From positions 1 to 15,862 of the forward strand of contig DAOVLS010000019.1 of NCBI GenBank assembly GCA_030631125.1: 15,862 bases of DNA, read 5' to 3'. Shown here piece by piece: positions 1-7,053 of this stretch (position 1 is its first letter; each line of letters opens with the position of its first letter). Under the pieces are notes generated by a model. The model ran no database searches. It was not told the DNA's origin and saw only the letters and a program-made list of their open reading frames with translations. The DNA comes from Planctomycetales bacterium. Its GTDB lineage: Bacteria; Planctomycetota; Phycisphaerae; SM23-33. The position numbers were made by a program, and so were the translations under genes.

Positions 1-819
1 CTCATCGACCTCGACCCGCAGGCACACCTTACGATACACTTCGGCATCGACCCGGCGACGACCCGCCCCGGCATGTACGACGTGCTTACCGCCGATACGC
101 CGCTGACGGGCGCCGCCGTCGGCGTCGAGCCGAACATCACCGTCATCCCGTCGATAATCGACTTGGCGGCCGCCGAGGTCGAACTGGCCGGGGCCGTCGG
201 TCGCGAGCAAATCCTCCGCGACCGCATCACCGAGGAAACCCTTCCGTACGACTTTATAATGATCGACTGCCCGCCAAGCCTCGGACTGCTGACGCTCAAC
301 GCCCTGGCGGCGGCGGACGAAGTCCTTATCCCGCTTCAGCCGCACTTCCTCGCCCTCCAGGGACTCGGGCAATTGTTGGAGACCGTTTCGCTGGTGCGCC
401 GCCGGATCAATCCGTCCCTGAAGGTCGCCGGCGTGATCTTCTGCATGTTCGAGACCGGCACGCGTTTGTCGGGCGAGGTGGTCGAGGACGTGCGGGAGTT
501 TTTCGCATCCGCACGTGGCGGCGACGCGCCGTGGTCGGAAGCGCACATCTTCAAAACCCGCATCCGCCGCAATGTCAAACTCGCCGAATGCCCCAGTTAC
601 GGGACGACCATCCGGCATTACGACCCGTCCTCTCACGGTGCTGAAGACTACGCCGCGCTGGCCGAGGAATTCCTCGCCGCATTCGTCGCCGATTCGGCCG
701 AACAGACAGACCGGGATATTTTGACCGATATCCATACGTCTCCCGATGTCGTCGCCGACGAGGGCGCCGCCGGGCCGATCGAACCGCAGGCCGTTCCGTC
801 GCCTGAGGCGACACAATGA
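1..819 (+). CDS. ParA/Soj-family ATPase, 5' end cut by window edge
   Basis: The frame is open from base 1 and gives 272 visible residues. It begins LIDLDPQAHLTIHFGID, the conserved segment that follows the Walker A (KGGxGKT) region in ParA/Soj/MinD-like ATPases, so roughly the first 30-40 residues, including Walker A, lie outside the window. A Met codon at 73 is internal, not the start. The Walker B-like segment FIMIDCPPSLGLLTLNAL is complete, followed by the family's PLQPHFLALQGL and a late segment ending in AECPSYGTTIRHYDPSSHGAEDY. The family uses ATP-dependent dimerisation on DNA for chromosome or plasmid segregation or for positioning protein complexes. The last ~45 residues are an acidic, Pro/Ala-rich tail. 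It overlaps the next gene by four bases (ATGA), which suggests translational coupling. No parB follows inside the window, so whether this is the chromosomal segregation ParA is undecided. Confidence 0.9.
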   Translation, partial: LIDLDPQAHLTIHFGIDPATTRPGMYDVLTADTPLTGAAVGVEPNITVIPSIIDLAAAEVELAGAVGREQILRDRITEETLPYDFIMIDCPPSLGLLTLNALAAADEVLIPLQPHFLALQGLGQLLETVSLVRRRINPSLKVAGVIFCMFETGTRLSGEVVEDVREFFASARGGDAPWSEAHIFKTRIRRNVKLAECPSYGTTIRHYDPSSHGAEDYAALAEEFLAAFVADSAEQTDRDILTDIHTSPDVVADEGAAGPIEPQAVPSPEATQ

Positions 820-1211
820 ATCGGCCGGTGCGCATCCTGCATCGTCGCCTCGTTCTGATCGTATGCCTTATCGTCTGGGCCGCCGCCGTTATCGCCACAC
901 ACACACCCATCGATCGCCTGCCGCATTCCGGCGTATCCGATAAACTCCTCCATGCCGTCGGCTACTTCGTCCTGGCGGGAATCCTCTGGCTGACACTGTG
1001 GGTTCACGGGGTTACCGGCGCTAAGCGCATCGCATGTATCTTCTTCGCAATGCTCGCCTACGCGGCGATCGACGAGTTGACCCAGCCGCTGGTGGGAAGG
1101 GACGATTCTCTCGGCGACTGGTTGGCCGACGTGATCGGCGCGACCGTCTCGCTGATACTGCTGGAACTGCTGGCGCTGGGACGGTCCTGGTCGGCGCCTC
1201 GGCGGAAGTAA
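816..1211 (+). CDS. VanZ-family small membrane protein
   Basis: 131 residues. The ATG overlaps the ParA stop (ATGA). Hydrophobic segments cover about residues 10-27, 45-64, 70-85 and 105-122, consistent with about four membrane helices. The signature DKLLHAVGYFVLA followed by AAIDELTQPLVGRDDSLGDWLADVIGA matches the VanZ-like family, with its conserved D-K-x-x-H-x-x-x-Y/F and D-E-x-x-Q...D-x-x-D-x-x-A-N/D-x-x-G pattern. The family is named for the teicoplanin-resistance accessory protein VanZ, but most members are unrelated to resistance and have no known biochemical activity. The C-terminus is short and basic (SWSAPRRK). Coupling to the ParA-like gene suggests co-expression, but no functional link can be read from the sequence. 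Confidence 0.85.
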   Translation: MNRPVRILHRRLVLIVCLIVWAAAVIATHTPIDRLPHSGVSDKLLHAVGYFVLAGILWLTLWVHGVTGAKRIACIFFAMLAYAAIDELTQPLVGRDDSLGDWLADVIGATVSLILLELLALGRSWSAPRRK

Positions 1212-1219
1212 CTTGTGGC

Positions 1220-1439
1220 TGGGACTCCGCTTCGCTCCGTCCCAGCCTACTCACTTATCCATGGAAAAAAATGAATATTGAATAATGAGCAGGGAATGTC
1301 GAATTTCGAAGTAAAAGAAACAAGCCGCCTTTGAGGGATGTTTTTTTACTTCGTTATTCAAAATTCTTCGTTCAATATTCAACATTCTCTTTATCGGAAT
1401 AAAGGTGGGACTCCGCTTCGCTCCGTCCCAGCCTACTCA
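1220..1439. repeat. Repeat-bounded intergenic element between VanZ gene and trpE
   Basis: Two identical 34 bp direct repeats (1220-1253 and 1406-1439) bound this stretch. Each starts with a hairpin: TGGGAC pairs with GTCCCA around a core containing CGCTTCGC. Between them lies AT-rich sequence with nested inverted repeats: GAATATTGAA (1273-1282) against TTCAATATTC (1371-1380), and CGAAGTAAAA (1307-1316) against TTTTACTTCG (1344-1353). The left copy begins 9 nt after the VanZ stop. The right copy ends on the trpE stop codon (1437-1439), so the two hairpins sit where convergent transcription should end. The layout resembles a small non-autonomous repeat element or an inverted terminator pair. 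There is no coding capacity inside. Confidence 0.75.
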
Positions 1440-2951
1440 ATCTCCATATCCTGCCTCCGCCACTTCGATCGCCTTCAGCAGCGCCTTGGCCTTGTTGATG
1501 GTCTCGTCGTACTCGCGGGCGGGGACCGAGTCGGCGACGATACCCGCGCCGACCTGGACATAGACCTTTGAGGCCGCGACAACCATTGTCCGCAGCGCGA
1601 TGCAGGTGTCCATGTTACCGCCGAAATCGACGTACCCGACCGCGCCGGCGTAAGGCCCGCGACGGGTCGGCTCCAACTCGTCGATGATTTCCATCGCGCG
1701 GACCTTCGGCGCGCCGCTGACCGTTCCGACCGGAAGCGCCGCCCGAAGTGCGTCGAAGGCCGTCTTGCCCTCGGCCAGTTTGCCCTTGACGTCCGAGACG
1801 ATGTGCATCACGTGACTGTAACGCTCGATGGTCATCACGTCGGACAGTTCGATCGTGCTCGGTTCGGCCACTATCCCGACATCGTTGCGGGCAAGATCGA
1901 CCAGCATGATGTGCTCTGCCCGTTCCTTTTCGTCGGCGAGAAGTTCGGCCTCCAGAGCGGCGTCCTCTTTTTCGGTCGCTCCGCGCGGGCGTGTACCGGC
2001 AAGCGGGCGGGATGTTACAACGCCCTCCTCGACCCGGCAGAGGATCTCAGGCGAAGAACCCACTAGCGTTACCTCCGGCGTCGTCAGAAGGAACATGAAC
2101 GGCGATGGGTTGACCACGCGAAGCGCCCGGTAAATATCGAACGGCGCAGCCCCGGTCGCCACCGCCAACCTCTGTGAAAGGACCACCTGGAAGATGTCCC
2201 CGGCGAGGATGTATTCCTTGCATTTTTCGACGGCGTCGGCGAACCGGCTGTGGGCGAAGTTCGACTCGAACGGGACCTCCGGCAGGTGGTCCAGCGTGAT
2301 CTCGCCGATTCCGATACCGGCCGATCCGCTTCCGCCAAGGCGGTCGATGGCTCGCTCGATGGACTCGGTGGCTTCCTTATAGGCGCTTCCCGGATCGCCG
2401 GTGATGTGCGCGTTGCAGACGACCTTGATGGTCTTGGAAACGTGGTCGAAGATGACCATCGTCCGGTACAGCCCGAAACTCAAATCGGGCAGCGACCGGT
2501 CGTCGGGCGGGCCTTCGCCGAGTTTCTCGTAATACCTCACCATATCGTAACCGGCGTATCCGACGATGCCGCCGGTGAACCTCGGAAGCGACGGGAGGTG
2601 GACCTGGCGATACGGCTTCATCAAATCGGACAGTTCGCCGAGGGGGTCGTCGGATTGTTTTTCTTCGGCTTGTCCGCCACGGGAGGCGATTACGATGCGG
2701 TTACGTGTGGCGGTGAAGGTGATTTCCGGGTCGGACGCCACGAACGAGTAGCGTGCGATCCGCTCGCCGCCTACTACGCTCTCCAGCAGGAAGGCGTTTT
2801 TCGCCGGCGCGAATCCGGGCGGATGGGCCAGTCGCTGGAACGCGCCCACCGGCGTCAGCGCGTCAGCCAGCAGTTGGCGATAAACGGGGATTGTGTTGCC
2901 TTGCCCGGCAAGGTCGCAAAATTCAGTGAAATTGGGGTAGTAGTGTTTCAT
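1437..2951 (-). CDS. trpE: Anthranilate synthase component I
   Basis: 504 residues, full family length. It converts chorismate plus ammonia (from the TrpG glutamine amidotransferase, not in this window) to anthranilate, the first committed step of tryptophan synthesis, in the cytoplasm. The N-terminal domain carries LLES (residues 55-58), the feedback Trp-binding motif. The C-terminal chorismate-binding domain has SRPLAGTRPRG, DLARNDVGIVAEPS, SGAPKVRAMEIIDELEP, PYAGAVGYVDFGGNMDTCIALRT and QVGAGIVADSVPAREYDE, all standard TrpE/PabB blocks. LLES together with GAVGY...NMDTCIALRT favours TrpE over PabB. The start at 2951 is the ATG of MKHYYPNF; GAGTG lies just upstream. A near-consensus promoter and a short Trp-containing leader ORF lie 60-180 nt upstream. 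The stop codon falls inside the 34 bp repeat. Confidence 0.97.
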   Translation of the reverse strand: MKHYYPNFTEFCDLAGQGNTIPVYRQLLADALTPVGAFQRLAHPPGFAPAKNAFLLESVVGGERIARYSFVASDPEITFTATRNRIVIASRGGQAEEKQSDDPLGELSDLMKPYRQVHLPSLPRFTGGIVGYAGYDMVRYYEKLGEGPPDDRSLPDLSFGLYRTMVIFDHVSKTIKVVCNAHITGDPGSAYKEATESIERAIDRLGGSGSAGIGIGEITLDHLPEVPFESNFAHSRFADAVEKCKEYILAGDIFQVVLSQRLAVATGAAPFDIYRALRVVNPSPFMFLLTTPEVTLVGSSPEILCRVEEGVVTSRPLAGTRPRGATEKEDAALEAELLADEKERAEHIMLVDLARNDVGIVAEPSTIELSDVMTIERYSHVMHIVSDVKGKLAEGKTAFDALRAALPVGTVSGAPKVRAMEIIDELEPTRRGPYAGAVGYVDFGGNMDTCIALRTMVVAASKVYVQVGAGIVADSVPAREYDETINKAKALLKAIEVAEAGYGD

Positions 2952-3011
2952 GTCATCACTCGCACTCTATGGGTATTTACAATCTTCATCGGCGCTTTAG
3001 CGCCCCGGTCT

Positions 3012-3092
3012 TTACAGGCCGACGTGCCCGCCCGCATCGCAGGCGCCACACCCCGGCCGAAACCATACCCAATGTCGCGCGAGATACAACAT
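3012..3092 (-). CDS. Candidate trp leader peptide upstream of trpE
   Basis: A 26-codon ORF (ATG at 3092, TAA at 3014-3012) encodes M-L-Y-L-A-R-H-W-V-W-F-R-P-G and a Gly/Cys-rich tail. Two TGG codons stand at positions 8 and 10. It lies between the predicted trpE promoter and the trpE start, where an attenuation leader would be. After it, GGCGC-TAAA-GCGCC can form a small hairpin (about 2992-3005), and a GGCGCC within the leader codons could pair with it as an alternative. No U-tract follows the hairpin, so classical termination is not shown. The ATG would be only about 3 nt from the predicted transcript start, so translation would be near leaderless. This is a hypothesis. Confidence 0.4.
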   Translation of the reverse strand: MLYLARHWVWFRPGCGACDAGGHVGL

Positions 3093-3101
3093 GATGTGAA
3101 C

Positions 3102-3130
3102 ATTATAAGGCCTTTTTCCTGTCCTGCCAA
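3102..3130 (-). promoter_or_regulatory. Sigma70-type promoter for trpE
   Basis: On the minus strand, TTGGCA (3130-3125) and TATAAT (3107-3102) are separated by exactly 17 nt: a perfect -10 and a -35 matching consensus at five of six positions. The predicted transcript start is near 3095, about 144 nt before the trpE start codon. Confidence 0.7.
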
Positions 3131-3181
3131 TGATATTCCGGATGGTCTGCCCCTGGTCTGGCTAACCCGCATTTTTCATTA

Positions 3182-3399
3182 ACCACAGAGGACACAGAGT
3201 TCGCAGACCTGCCTGCCGGCAGGCAGGGATTCAAAAAACATATCTCATTTTTATTTCAAGGGTTACAATCTTCTCGCCCAGGCGATTATGTCCAAACCGT
3301 CATAATCTGCAAAACAGAGTGTTATTTTGCAAAATCGCCAAAATCGTTCGTAAGTTCCTTTGTAGTAAACACCTCTGCGATCTCTGTGACCTCTGTGGT
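3182..3399. repeat. Intergenic inverted-repeat element, ACCACAGAGG type
   Basis: Terminal 18 bp arms, ACCACAGAGGACACAGAG at 3182-3199 and its inverse CTCTGTGACCTCTGTGGT at 3382-3399, match at 17 of 18 positions. They enclose ~180 bp of AT-rich non-coding sequence that includes the perfect 20 bp palindrome CCTGCCTGCCGGCAGGCAGG (3208-3227). A related element with A in place of G at the variable positions stands at 4745-4818 on the other side of accA. Within the trpE-accA gap (2952-3552) I see no protein gene other than the leader ORF. Confidence 0.7.
3208..3227. repeat. Perfect 20 bp palindrome
   Basis: CCTGCCTGCCGGCAGGCAGG is its own reverse complement over all 20 bases and lies just inside the left arm of the surrounding inverted-repeat element. 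It could form a cruciform or RNA hairpin. It has no downstream T-run on either strand, so it is not called a terminator. Confidence 0.6.
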
Positions 3400-3443
3400 G
3401 AAATATCCGGGCTAAAAGTGTTGATTAGTGGAACAGGGACCGG

Positions 3444-3455
3444 CCACTTAAGTGG
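3444..3455. repeat. Short palindrome CCACTTAAGTGG
   Basis: A perfect 12 bp palindrome in the trpE-accA gap, extendable by one G-T and one G-C pair. It is operator-like in size, but it lies downstream of accA and upstream of no obvious start, so no role is assigned. Confidence 0.3.
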
Positions 3456-3473
3456 TCAGTTGAGGTGCTCTAC

Positions 3474-3510
3474 AAAAGGCGGGCACTCGATGTGCGGGCA
3501 TCATGCCGCC
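3474..3510 (-). terminator. Possible terminator after accA
   Basis: On the minus strand, GGCGGCA (3510-3504) can pair with TGCCCGCC (3485-3478) with one bulge, followed by TTTT (3477-3474). It begins about 40 nt after the accA stop. The loop is long (~18 nt) and the T-run short, so this is a weak call. Confidence 0.4.
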
Positions 3511-3552
3511 TGGGTTACCTTTTCTTCGTAAAGTTTCCCATATGCATCCGGG

Positions 3553-4578
3553 CTAATCTTTTACCGCCGGTTGGGATTGGGGCGAGGGTAGTTTGGTGAC
3601 TTTCCCCATTTTTCGCCATCGTTCGTAGCGGCATTGGAGCAGGTCGTCGAGGTTGAATCGTCTCATGTCGCGGAGGCTACGGACGAAGTACCGTTCGACG
3701 TTTGCAGCGGCTTCGGCGACGTTTCGGTGCGCGCCGCCGAGAGGTTCAGCGACAACTTCGTCGATGATGCCCAGTTCCATGAGATGCCGGGATGTGATTT
3801 TCATTGCTTCGGCGGCTTCGGGCGCTTTTTCGCCTGTCTTCCACAGGATCGCGGCGCAACCTTCGGGGCTGATGACGCTGTAATACGAATGTTCGAGCAT
3901 CGCTGTCCTGTCACCGACGCCGATACCCAGCGCGCCGCCCGAACCGCCTTCTCCGATTACCAGACAGACAATCGGCGTCCGAAGCCGGCTCATTTCACGC
4001 AAATTTACCGCAATGGCTTCGGCGACTCCCCGCTCCTCGCTATCGACCCCGGGATACGCTCCGGGCGTATCGATCAGGGTAACAATCGGGAGGGCGAACT
4101 TCTCTGCCAGTTTCATCACGCGAAGGGCCTTGCGGTATCCTTCCGGGTGCGCGCATCCGAAATTGCATTTGATTTTTTCGTTGGTGTTGCGTCCTTTGTG
4201 CTGGGCGATGATCGCTACTTTTTCGGCGGCTATTCGTCCCATCCCGCATCGGATCGCGTCGTCGTCTCCGAAAGCGCGGTCGCCGTGCAGTTCCACGAAG
4301 CCTTTTACGATGTGGTCGAGGTAGTCGCCCGCCAGCGGTCTGTGCGGATGTCGGGCGACCTGAACGGTCTGCCAGGCCGTCAGGTTGCTGTAGGTTTCTT
4401 TCAGTTGCGTGAGGTACTGTGCGCGGAGGCGGCGAATCTCGCTGCTGTGGTCGCGTCCGGCGGCGGCCTGATCGGCCTCCAACTCGACGATATGACGCCG
4501 GTTGGCAGCCAGTGGCTTCTCGAAGTCGAGCAGGTACTCGCTATCGCCGTTTTGCGAACCGTTTGAACCGGGCGGCAT
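3553..4578 (-). CDS. accA: Acetyl-CoA carboxylase carboxyltransferase subunit alpha
   Basis: 341 residues, normal for AccA (about 310-340). With AccD it forms the carboxyltransferase that moves CO2 from biotin on AccB to acetyl-CoA, giving malonyl-CoA for fatty acid synthesis; it acts in the cytoplasm. Family blocks in order are LDFEKPLAANRRHIVELEAD near the N-terminus, TAWQTVQVARHPHRP, FVELHGDRAFGDD, IAQHKGRNTNEK, NFGCAHPEGYRKALRVMKLA, LIDTPGAYPGVDSEERG, VIGEGGSGGALGIGVGDR and YSVISPEGCAAILWK. The oxyanion-forming Gly-rich segments of the crotonase fold are intact. The start at 4578 is the first ATG, with a weak AAGG upstream. The protein has a short N-terminal extension (MPPGSNGSQNGDSE). 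The gene stands alone between two intergenic repeat elements; accD is not in the window. Confidence 0.97.
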   Translation of the reverse strand: MPPGSNGSQNGDSEYLLDFEKPLAANRRHIVELEADQAAAGRDHSSEIRRLRAQYLTQLKETYSNLTAWQTVQVARHPHRPLAGDYLDHIVKGFVELHGDRAFGDDDAIRCGMGRIAAEKVAIIAQHKGRNTNEKIKCNFGCAHPEGYRKALRVMKLAEKFALPIVTLIDTPGAYPGVDSEERGVAEAIAVNLREMSRLRTPIVCLVIGEGGSGGALGIGVGDRTAMLEHSYYSVISPEGCAAILWKTGEKAPEAAEAMKITSRHLMELGIIDEVVAEPLGGAHRNVAEAAANVERYFVRSLRDMRRFNLDDLLQCRYERWRKMGKVTKLPSPQSQPAVKD

Positions 4579-4744
4579 GACTCAACCTTAACGTCGGCCC
4601 GGTGCGAACACCAAGCCTGGATGAATGTATCCTATAATACCAAACAAGGACGCTCTCCGGCGCCCTTTCAACGTTCTCTCACAATAGCAATATGATAAGC
4701 CCATTTGCCGAAACGGACAAGAAAAAATTGACCCATCAGAATTG

Positions 4745-4818
4745 ACCACAAAGGACATAAAGAGCACAAAGAACAAAAGAATTAAAAATTTCGTTTTCTA
4801 CTTTGTGTCCTTTGTGGT
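4745..4818. repeat. Intergenic inverted-repeat element, ACCACAAAGG type
   Basis: Arms ACCACAAAGGACATAAAG (4745-4762) and CTTTGTGTCCTTTGTGGT (4801-4818) are inverted, matching at 17 of 18 positions, around an AT-rich ~38 bp centre. This is a shorter relative of the 3182-3399 element (A replaces G at the variable positions). It lies in the 260 bp gap between the divergent accA and tyrA and ends only 20 bp before the tyrA start, so it will be within or next to the tyrA 5' leader. Confidence 0.7.
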
Positions 4819-4838
4819 TAATCTTCTTTGTTGGACTT

Positions 4839-5711
4839 ATGAAAAAACCGGTCTTCAAAAAGGTAACGGTCGTCGGTGTCGGTCTTTTGGGCGGCTCGAT
4901 CGGTCTGGCGGTCAAGGCCGCCGATGAGCGGATCGCCGTAGTGGGCGTAGGACGGCGGAAAAGTTCCCTCGACCGCGCCCTGGCTGCAGGCGCCATTGAC
5001 GCCGCTACGCTTTCGGTCGCCGACGGTGTCGCCGGTGCGGACCTGGTCGTATTGGCTACGCCGCTGGGCGCATACGAAGGCCACCTGTCGGCGATGCGGG
5101 ATTGCCTTTCGCCCCGTGCGGTCGTTACGGACGTCGGCTCGACCAAGGCTGTCGCCGTCCGTTTGGCCGAGGGCGTTCTTGGCAAGGGCGGTCCGTTTGT
5201 CGGAAGCCACCCGATGGCCGGGTCGGAACGCCGCGGCGTGCAGTTCGCAAGGGCCGACCTGTTCGCCGGGGCGACCTGCATCGTTACGCCGACGAAGCAC
5301 ACCCGTCCGGCGGCATTGCGCAAGGTGCTGCGGTTCTGGGAGATGCTCGGCGGCAAGACCGTCCGCATGAGTCCGACCGCCCATGACCGCGCCGTCGCGC
5401 GGGTCTCACATCTTCCGCACATCCTGGCCGCGATGATCGTTACCGGACAGAAGAACGCGGACCTGGAACTGGCCGGTCACGGCTTCCTCGACACGACGCG
5501 AATCGCCTCCGGCGACCCGGCAATGTGGCGCGACATTATCCTGACCAACCGCAAGGCGCTGCTGAACGCCATCGACGCCGCCGACGAGCAACTGATGCGT
5601 ATCCGCGACCTCGTTGACCTGGGCGACGCAGCCGGTATCGAACGTTACCTCACCGCCGCCAAAAAACGCCGCGACGAACTCCTCACCAAACGCCTGCGGC
5701 GAGAAGAATAA
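4839..5711 (+). CDS. tyrA: Prephenate dehydrogenase
   Basis: 290 residues from the ATG at 4839. An in-frame ATG at 4803 lies inside the repeat element and would add 12 residues ahead of the natural N-terminus, so it was not used. The enzyme oxidatively decarboxylates prephenate to 4-hydroxyphenylpyruvate with NAD(P)+, in tyrosine synthesis. The Rossmann motif is VVGVGLLGGSIG (GxGxxG at 13-18). VTDVGSTK is near 97-103, GSHPMAGSE is at 122-130, and AHDRAVARVSHLPH (181-194) carries the conserved catalytic-region His and Ser residues of the family. There is no chorismate mutase or ACT domain, so this is the monofunctional short form. An arogenate dehydrogenase specificity cannot be excluded. No clear Shine-Dalgarno is visible. 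The class V PLP enzyme starts 31 nt downstream. Confidence 0.93.
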   Translation: MKKPVFKKVTVVGVGLLGGSIGLAVKAADERIAVVGVGRRKSSLDRALAAGAIDAATLSVADGVAGADLVVLATPLGAYEGHLSAMRDCLSPRAVVTDVGSTKAVAVRLAEGVLGKGGPFVGSHPMAGSERRGVQFARADLFAGATCIVTPTKHTRPAALRKVLRFWEMLGGKTVRMSPTAHDRAVARVSHLPHILAAMIVTGQKNADLELAGHGFLDTTRIASGDPAMWRDIILTNRKALLNAIDAADEQLMRIRDLVDLGDAAGIERYLTAAKKRRDELLTKRLRREE

Positions 5712-5742
5712 GAACCTGTCCCGGCGCCAAGAGGGCACTACT

Positions 5743-7011
5743 ATGACTCATGATAAAAGCCGTCTTTTTGACAATAATCTTATGAATGAAATCAGGGACC
5801 GCTTCGTCAACATTGATTCCGACCCGTTCAGCGGTAAGCGAATTTACTTCGAGAACGCCGGCGGGACACTGAAGTTGAAAAGCATTTTCGAGGTCATAGA
5901 GACCTTTTCGGGACTTCCGGACAACACCGGACGAAGAAACGCCGCCTCGAGAAAAGTTGACGAGGCAATCGCCCGGGGCAGAAAGGACGTCGCCCTGTTC
6001 GTTGGCGCCGAGTCCGGTACGATTGCCGCCGAACAAAGCACCACGGGGATGATTTTCAGGATACTCAATACAATTGCGGCGAATGCAACGGGCGGCAACA
6101 TGGTAACGACCAACCTGGATCACGCCTCGGCCTACGACGCGACGAGAATGATTGCACAACGTTGCGGCATGGAGTTTCGCTGCGCCGAACTTGATTCGAA
6201 GACCGGACTGGTTCCCGTCGAATCGATTCTAAAGCACGTGGATGAAGAAACGGCCGTCCTGACGGTGATTCACGCTTCAAACGTCATCGGATCAAAGAAC
6301 GACGTAGCAACGATCACCACCGAGGCCCGGAAGAGAAATCCGAATATGTTCGTCATTCTGGACGGTGCGCAACACGCCTCGCACGGAATGATTGACGTTG
6401 AGGCGTATGGGGCTGACGCATGGATATTTGTAACATATAAGGTCTATTCCAAACCGGGCGCAAGTTTTGCCTGGATGTCGGATCGTCTGGCGAATCTGCC
6501 TCACGACAATCTCGCCGGTAAGCCGAAGGACATGTGGGATCTCGGTACCCGCGAAGCGGCGTCCTATGCCTGCATGTCAAGCGTACTGGAATATTTCCGG
6601 TGGCTCGGTTCGAAGTTCACCGACAGCGACGAGCCGCGCCGGCAGGTCGAAGCGGCAATGCTTGCCATTGAACGGCATGAGGCCGCCCTGCTTGAGGCCA
6701 TGCTTGGCGGCACAGACCGGACCAAGGGCATGCTCGGCAACAGCCGCGTAACCGTATTAGGCGACAAGCAGAACCTCGCAACCCAGGAGGCCATTATCGC
6801 TTTCAACGTGGCGGGGATAAACACCGCCGATTTGGTCGATTACTTTGAGCAAAACGGTGTTCGGATGCATAACCGCATCTCGGATTGCTATTCGAAACAC
6901 ACGCTGTCCGCATTCGGAATTGAAGAGTGCGTCAGGATTTCACTATGCCACTACAACACACTGGATGAGGTTGGCGTCTTCCTGAAGTTACTGGAACAGG
7001 CGGCAAAATAA
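5743..7011 (+). CDS. Class V aminotransferase-fold PLP enzyme (cysteine desulfurase-like)
   Basis: 422 residues from the ATG at 5743, preceded by GAGGG at suitable spacing. The open frame extends upstream into tyrA, but that part has low-complexity Ser/Pro/Asn content and was rejected. The class V aminotransferase pattern is clear: YFENAGG near 35-41, the PLP-stacking His in TNLDHASAY (H127), LDGAQHASHG with D207 and H211, and the Schiff-base Lys in TYKVYSKPGASFAW (K233). A Cys sits in the loop SDCYSKHT (C382), roughly where SufS/CsdA enzymes place the catalytic Cys, but the surrounding RxGxHCA motif is not conserved, so desulfurase activity is uncertain. Isopenicillin-N-epimerase-like, lyase or transaminase roles are alternatives. 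Base use looks less GC-rich than tyrA (for example the first codons), which hints at a separate history. Confidence 0.8.
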   Translation: MTHDKSRLFDNNLMNEIRDRFVNIDSDPFSGKRIYFENAGGTLKLKSIFEVIETFSGLPDNTGRRNAASRKVDEAIARGRKDVALFVGAESGTIAAEQSTTGMIFRILNTIAANATGGNMVTTNLDHASAYDATRMIAQRCGMEFRCAELDSKTGLVPVESILKHVDEETAVLTVIHASNVIGSKNDVATITTEARKRNPNMFVILDGAQHASHGMIDVEAYGADAWIFVTYKVYSKPGASFAWMSDRLANLPHDNLAGKPKDMWDLGTREAASYACMSSVLEYFRWLGSKFTDSDEPRRQVEAAMLAIERHEAALLEAMLGGTDRTKGMLGNSRVTVLGDKQNLATQEAIIAFNVAGINTADLVDYFEQNGVRMHNRISDCYSKHTLSAFGIEECVRISLCHYNTLDEVGVFLKLLEQAAK

Positions 7012-7021
7012 GCAAGCAAGC

Positions 7022-7049
7022 AGGGCGGGCGGGCCTGCCTACCCGCCCT
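7022..7049. terminator. Bidirectional hairpin between convergent genes
   Basis: AGGGCGGG (7022-7029) pairs perfectly with CCCGCCCT (7042-7049) across a 12 nt loop in the 42 bp gap between two convergent genes. There is no long T-run on either side, so termination is inferred from position and stem strength. Confidence 0.5.
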
Positions 7050-7053
7050 ACAG

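Noticed and set aside
2948..3172. 74-codon minus-strand ORF whose stop overlaps the trpE ATG
   Set aside because: It begins upstream of the predicted trpE promoter, its only nearby start sits in the -10 region, and its product resembles no family; the shorter Trp-containing frame fits better.
2250..3182. 310-codon plus-strand ORF antisense to trpE
   Set aside because: It mirrors the codon structure of trpE on the other strand and has no recognisable domain; a shadow of a certain gene.
3634..4566. 310-codon plus-strand ORF antisense to accA
   Set aside because: It lies entirely opposite accA and has no family features.
4803..4838. N-terminal extension of TyrA from the ATG at 4803
   Set aside because: These codons lie in the intergenic repeat arm, and the Rossmann fold is at its normal distance from the ATG at 4839.
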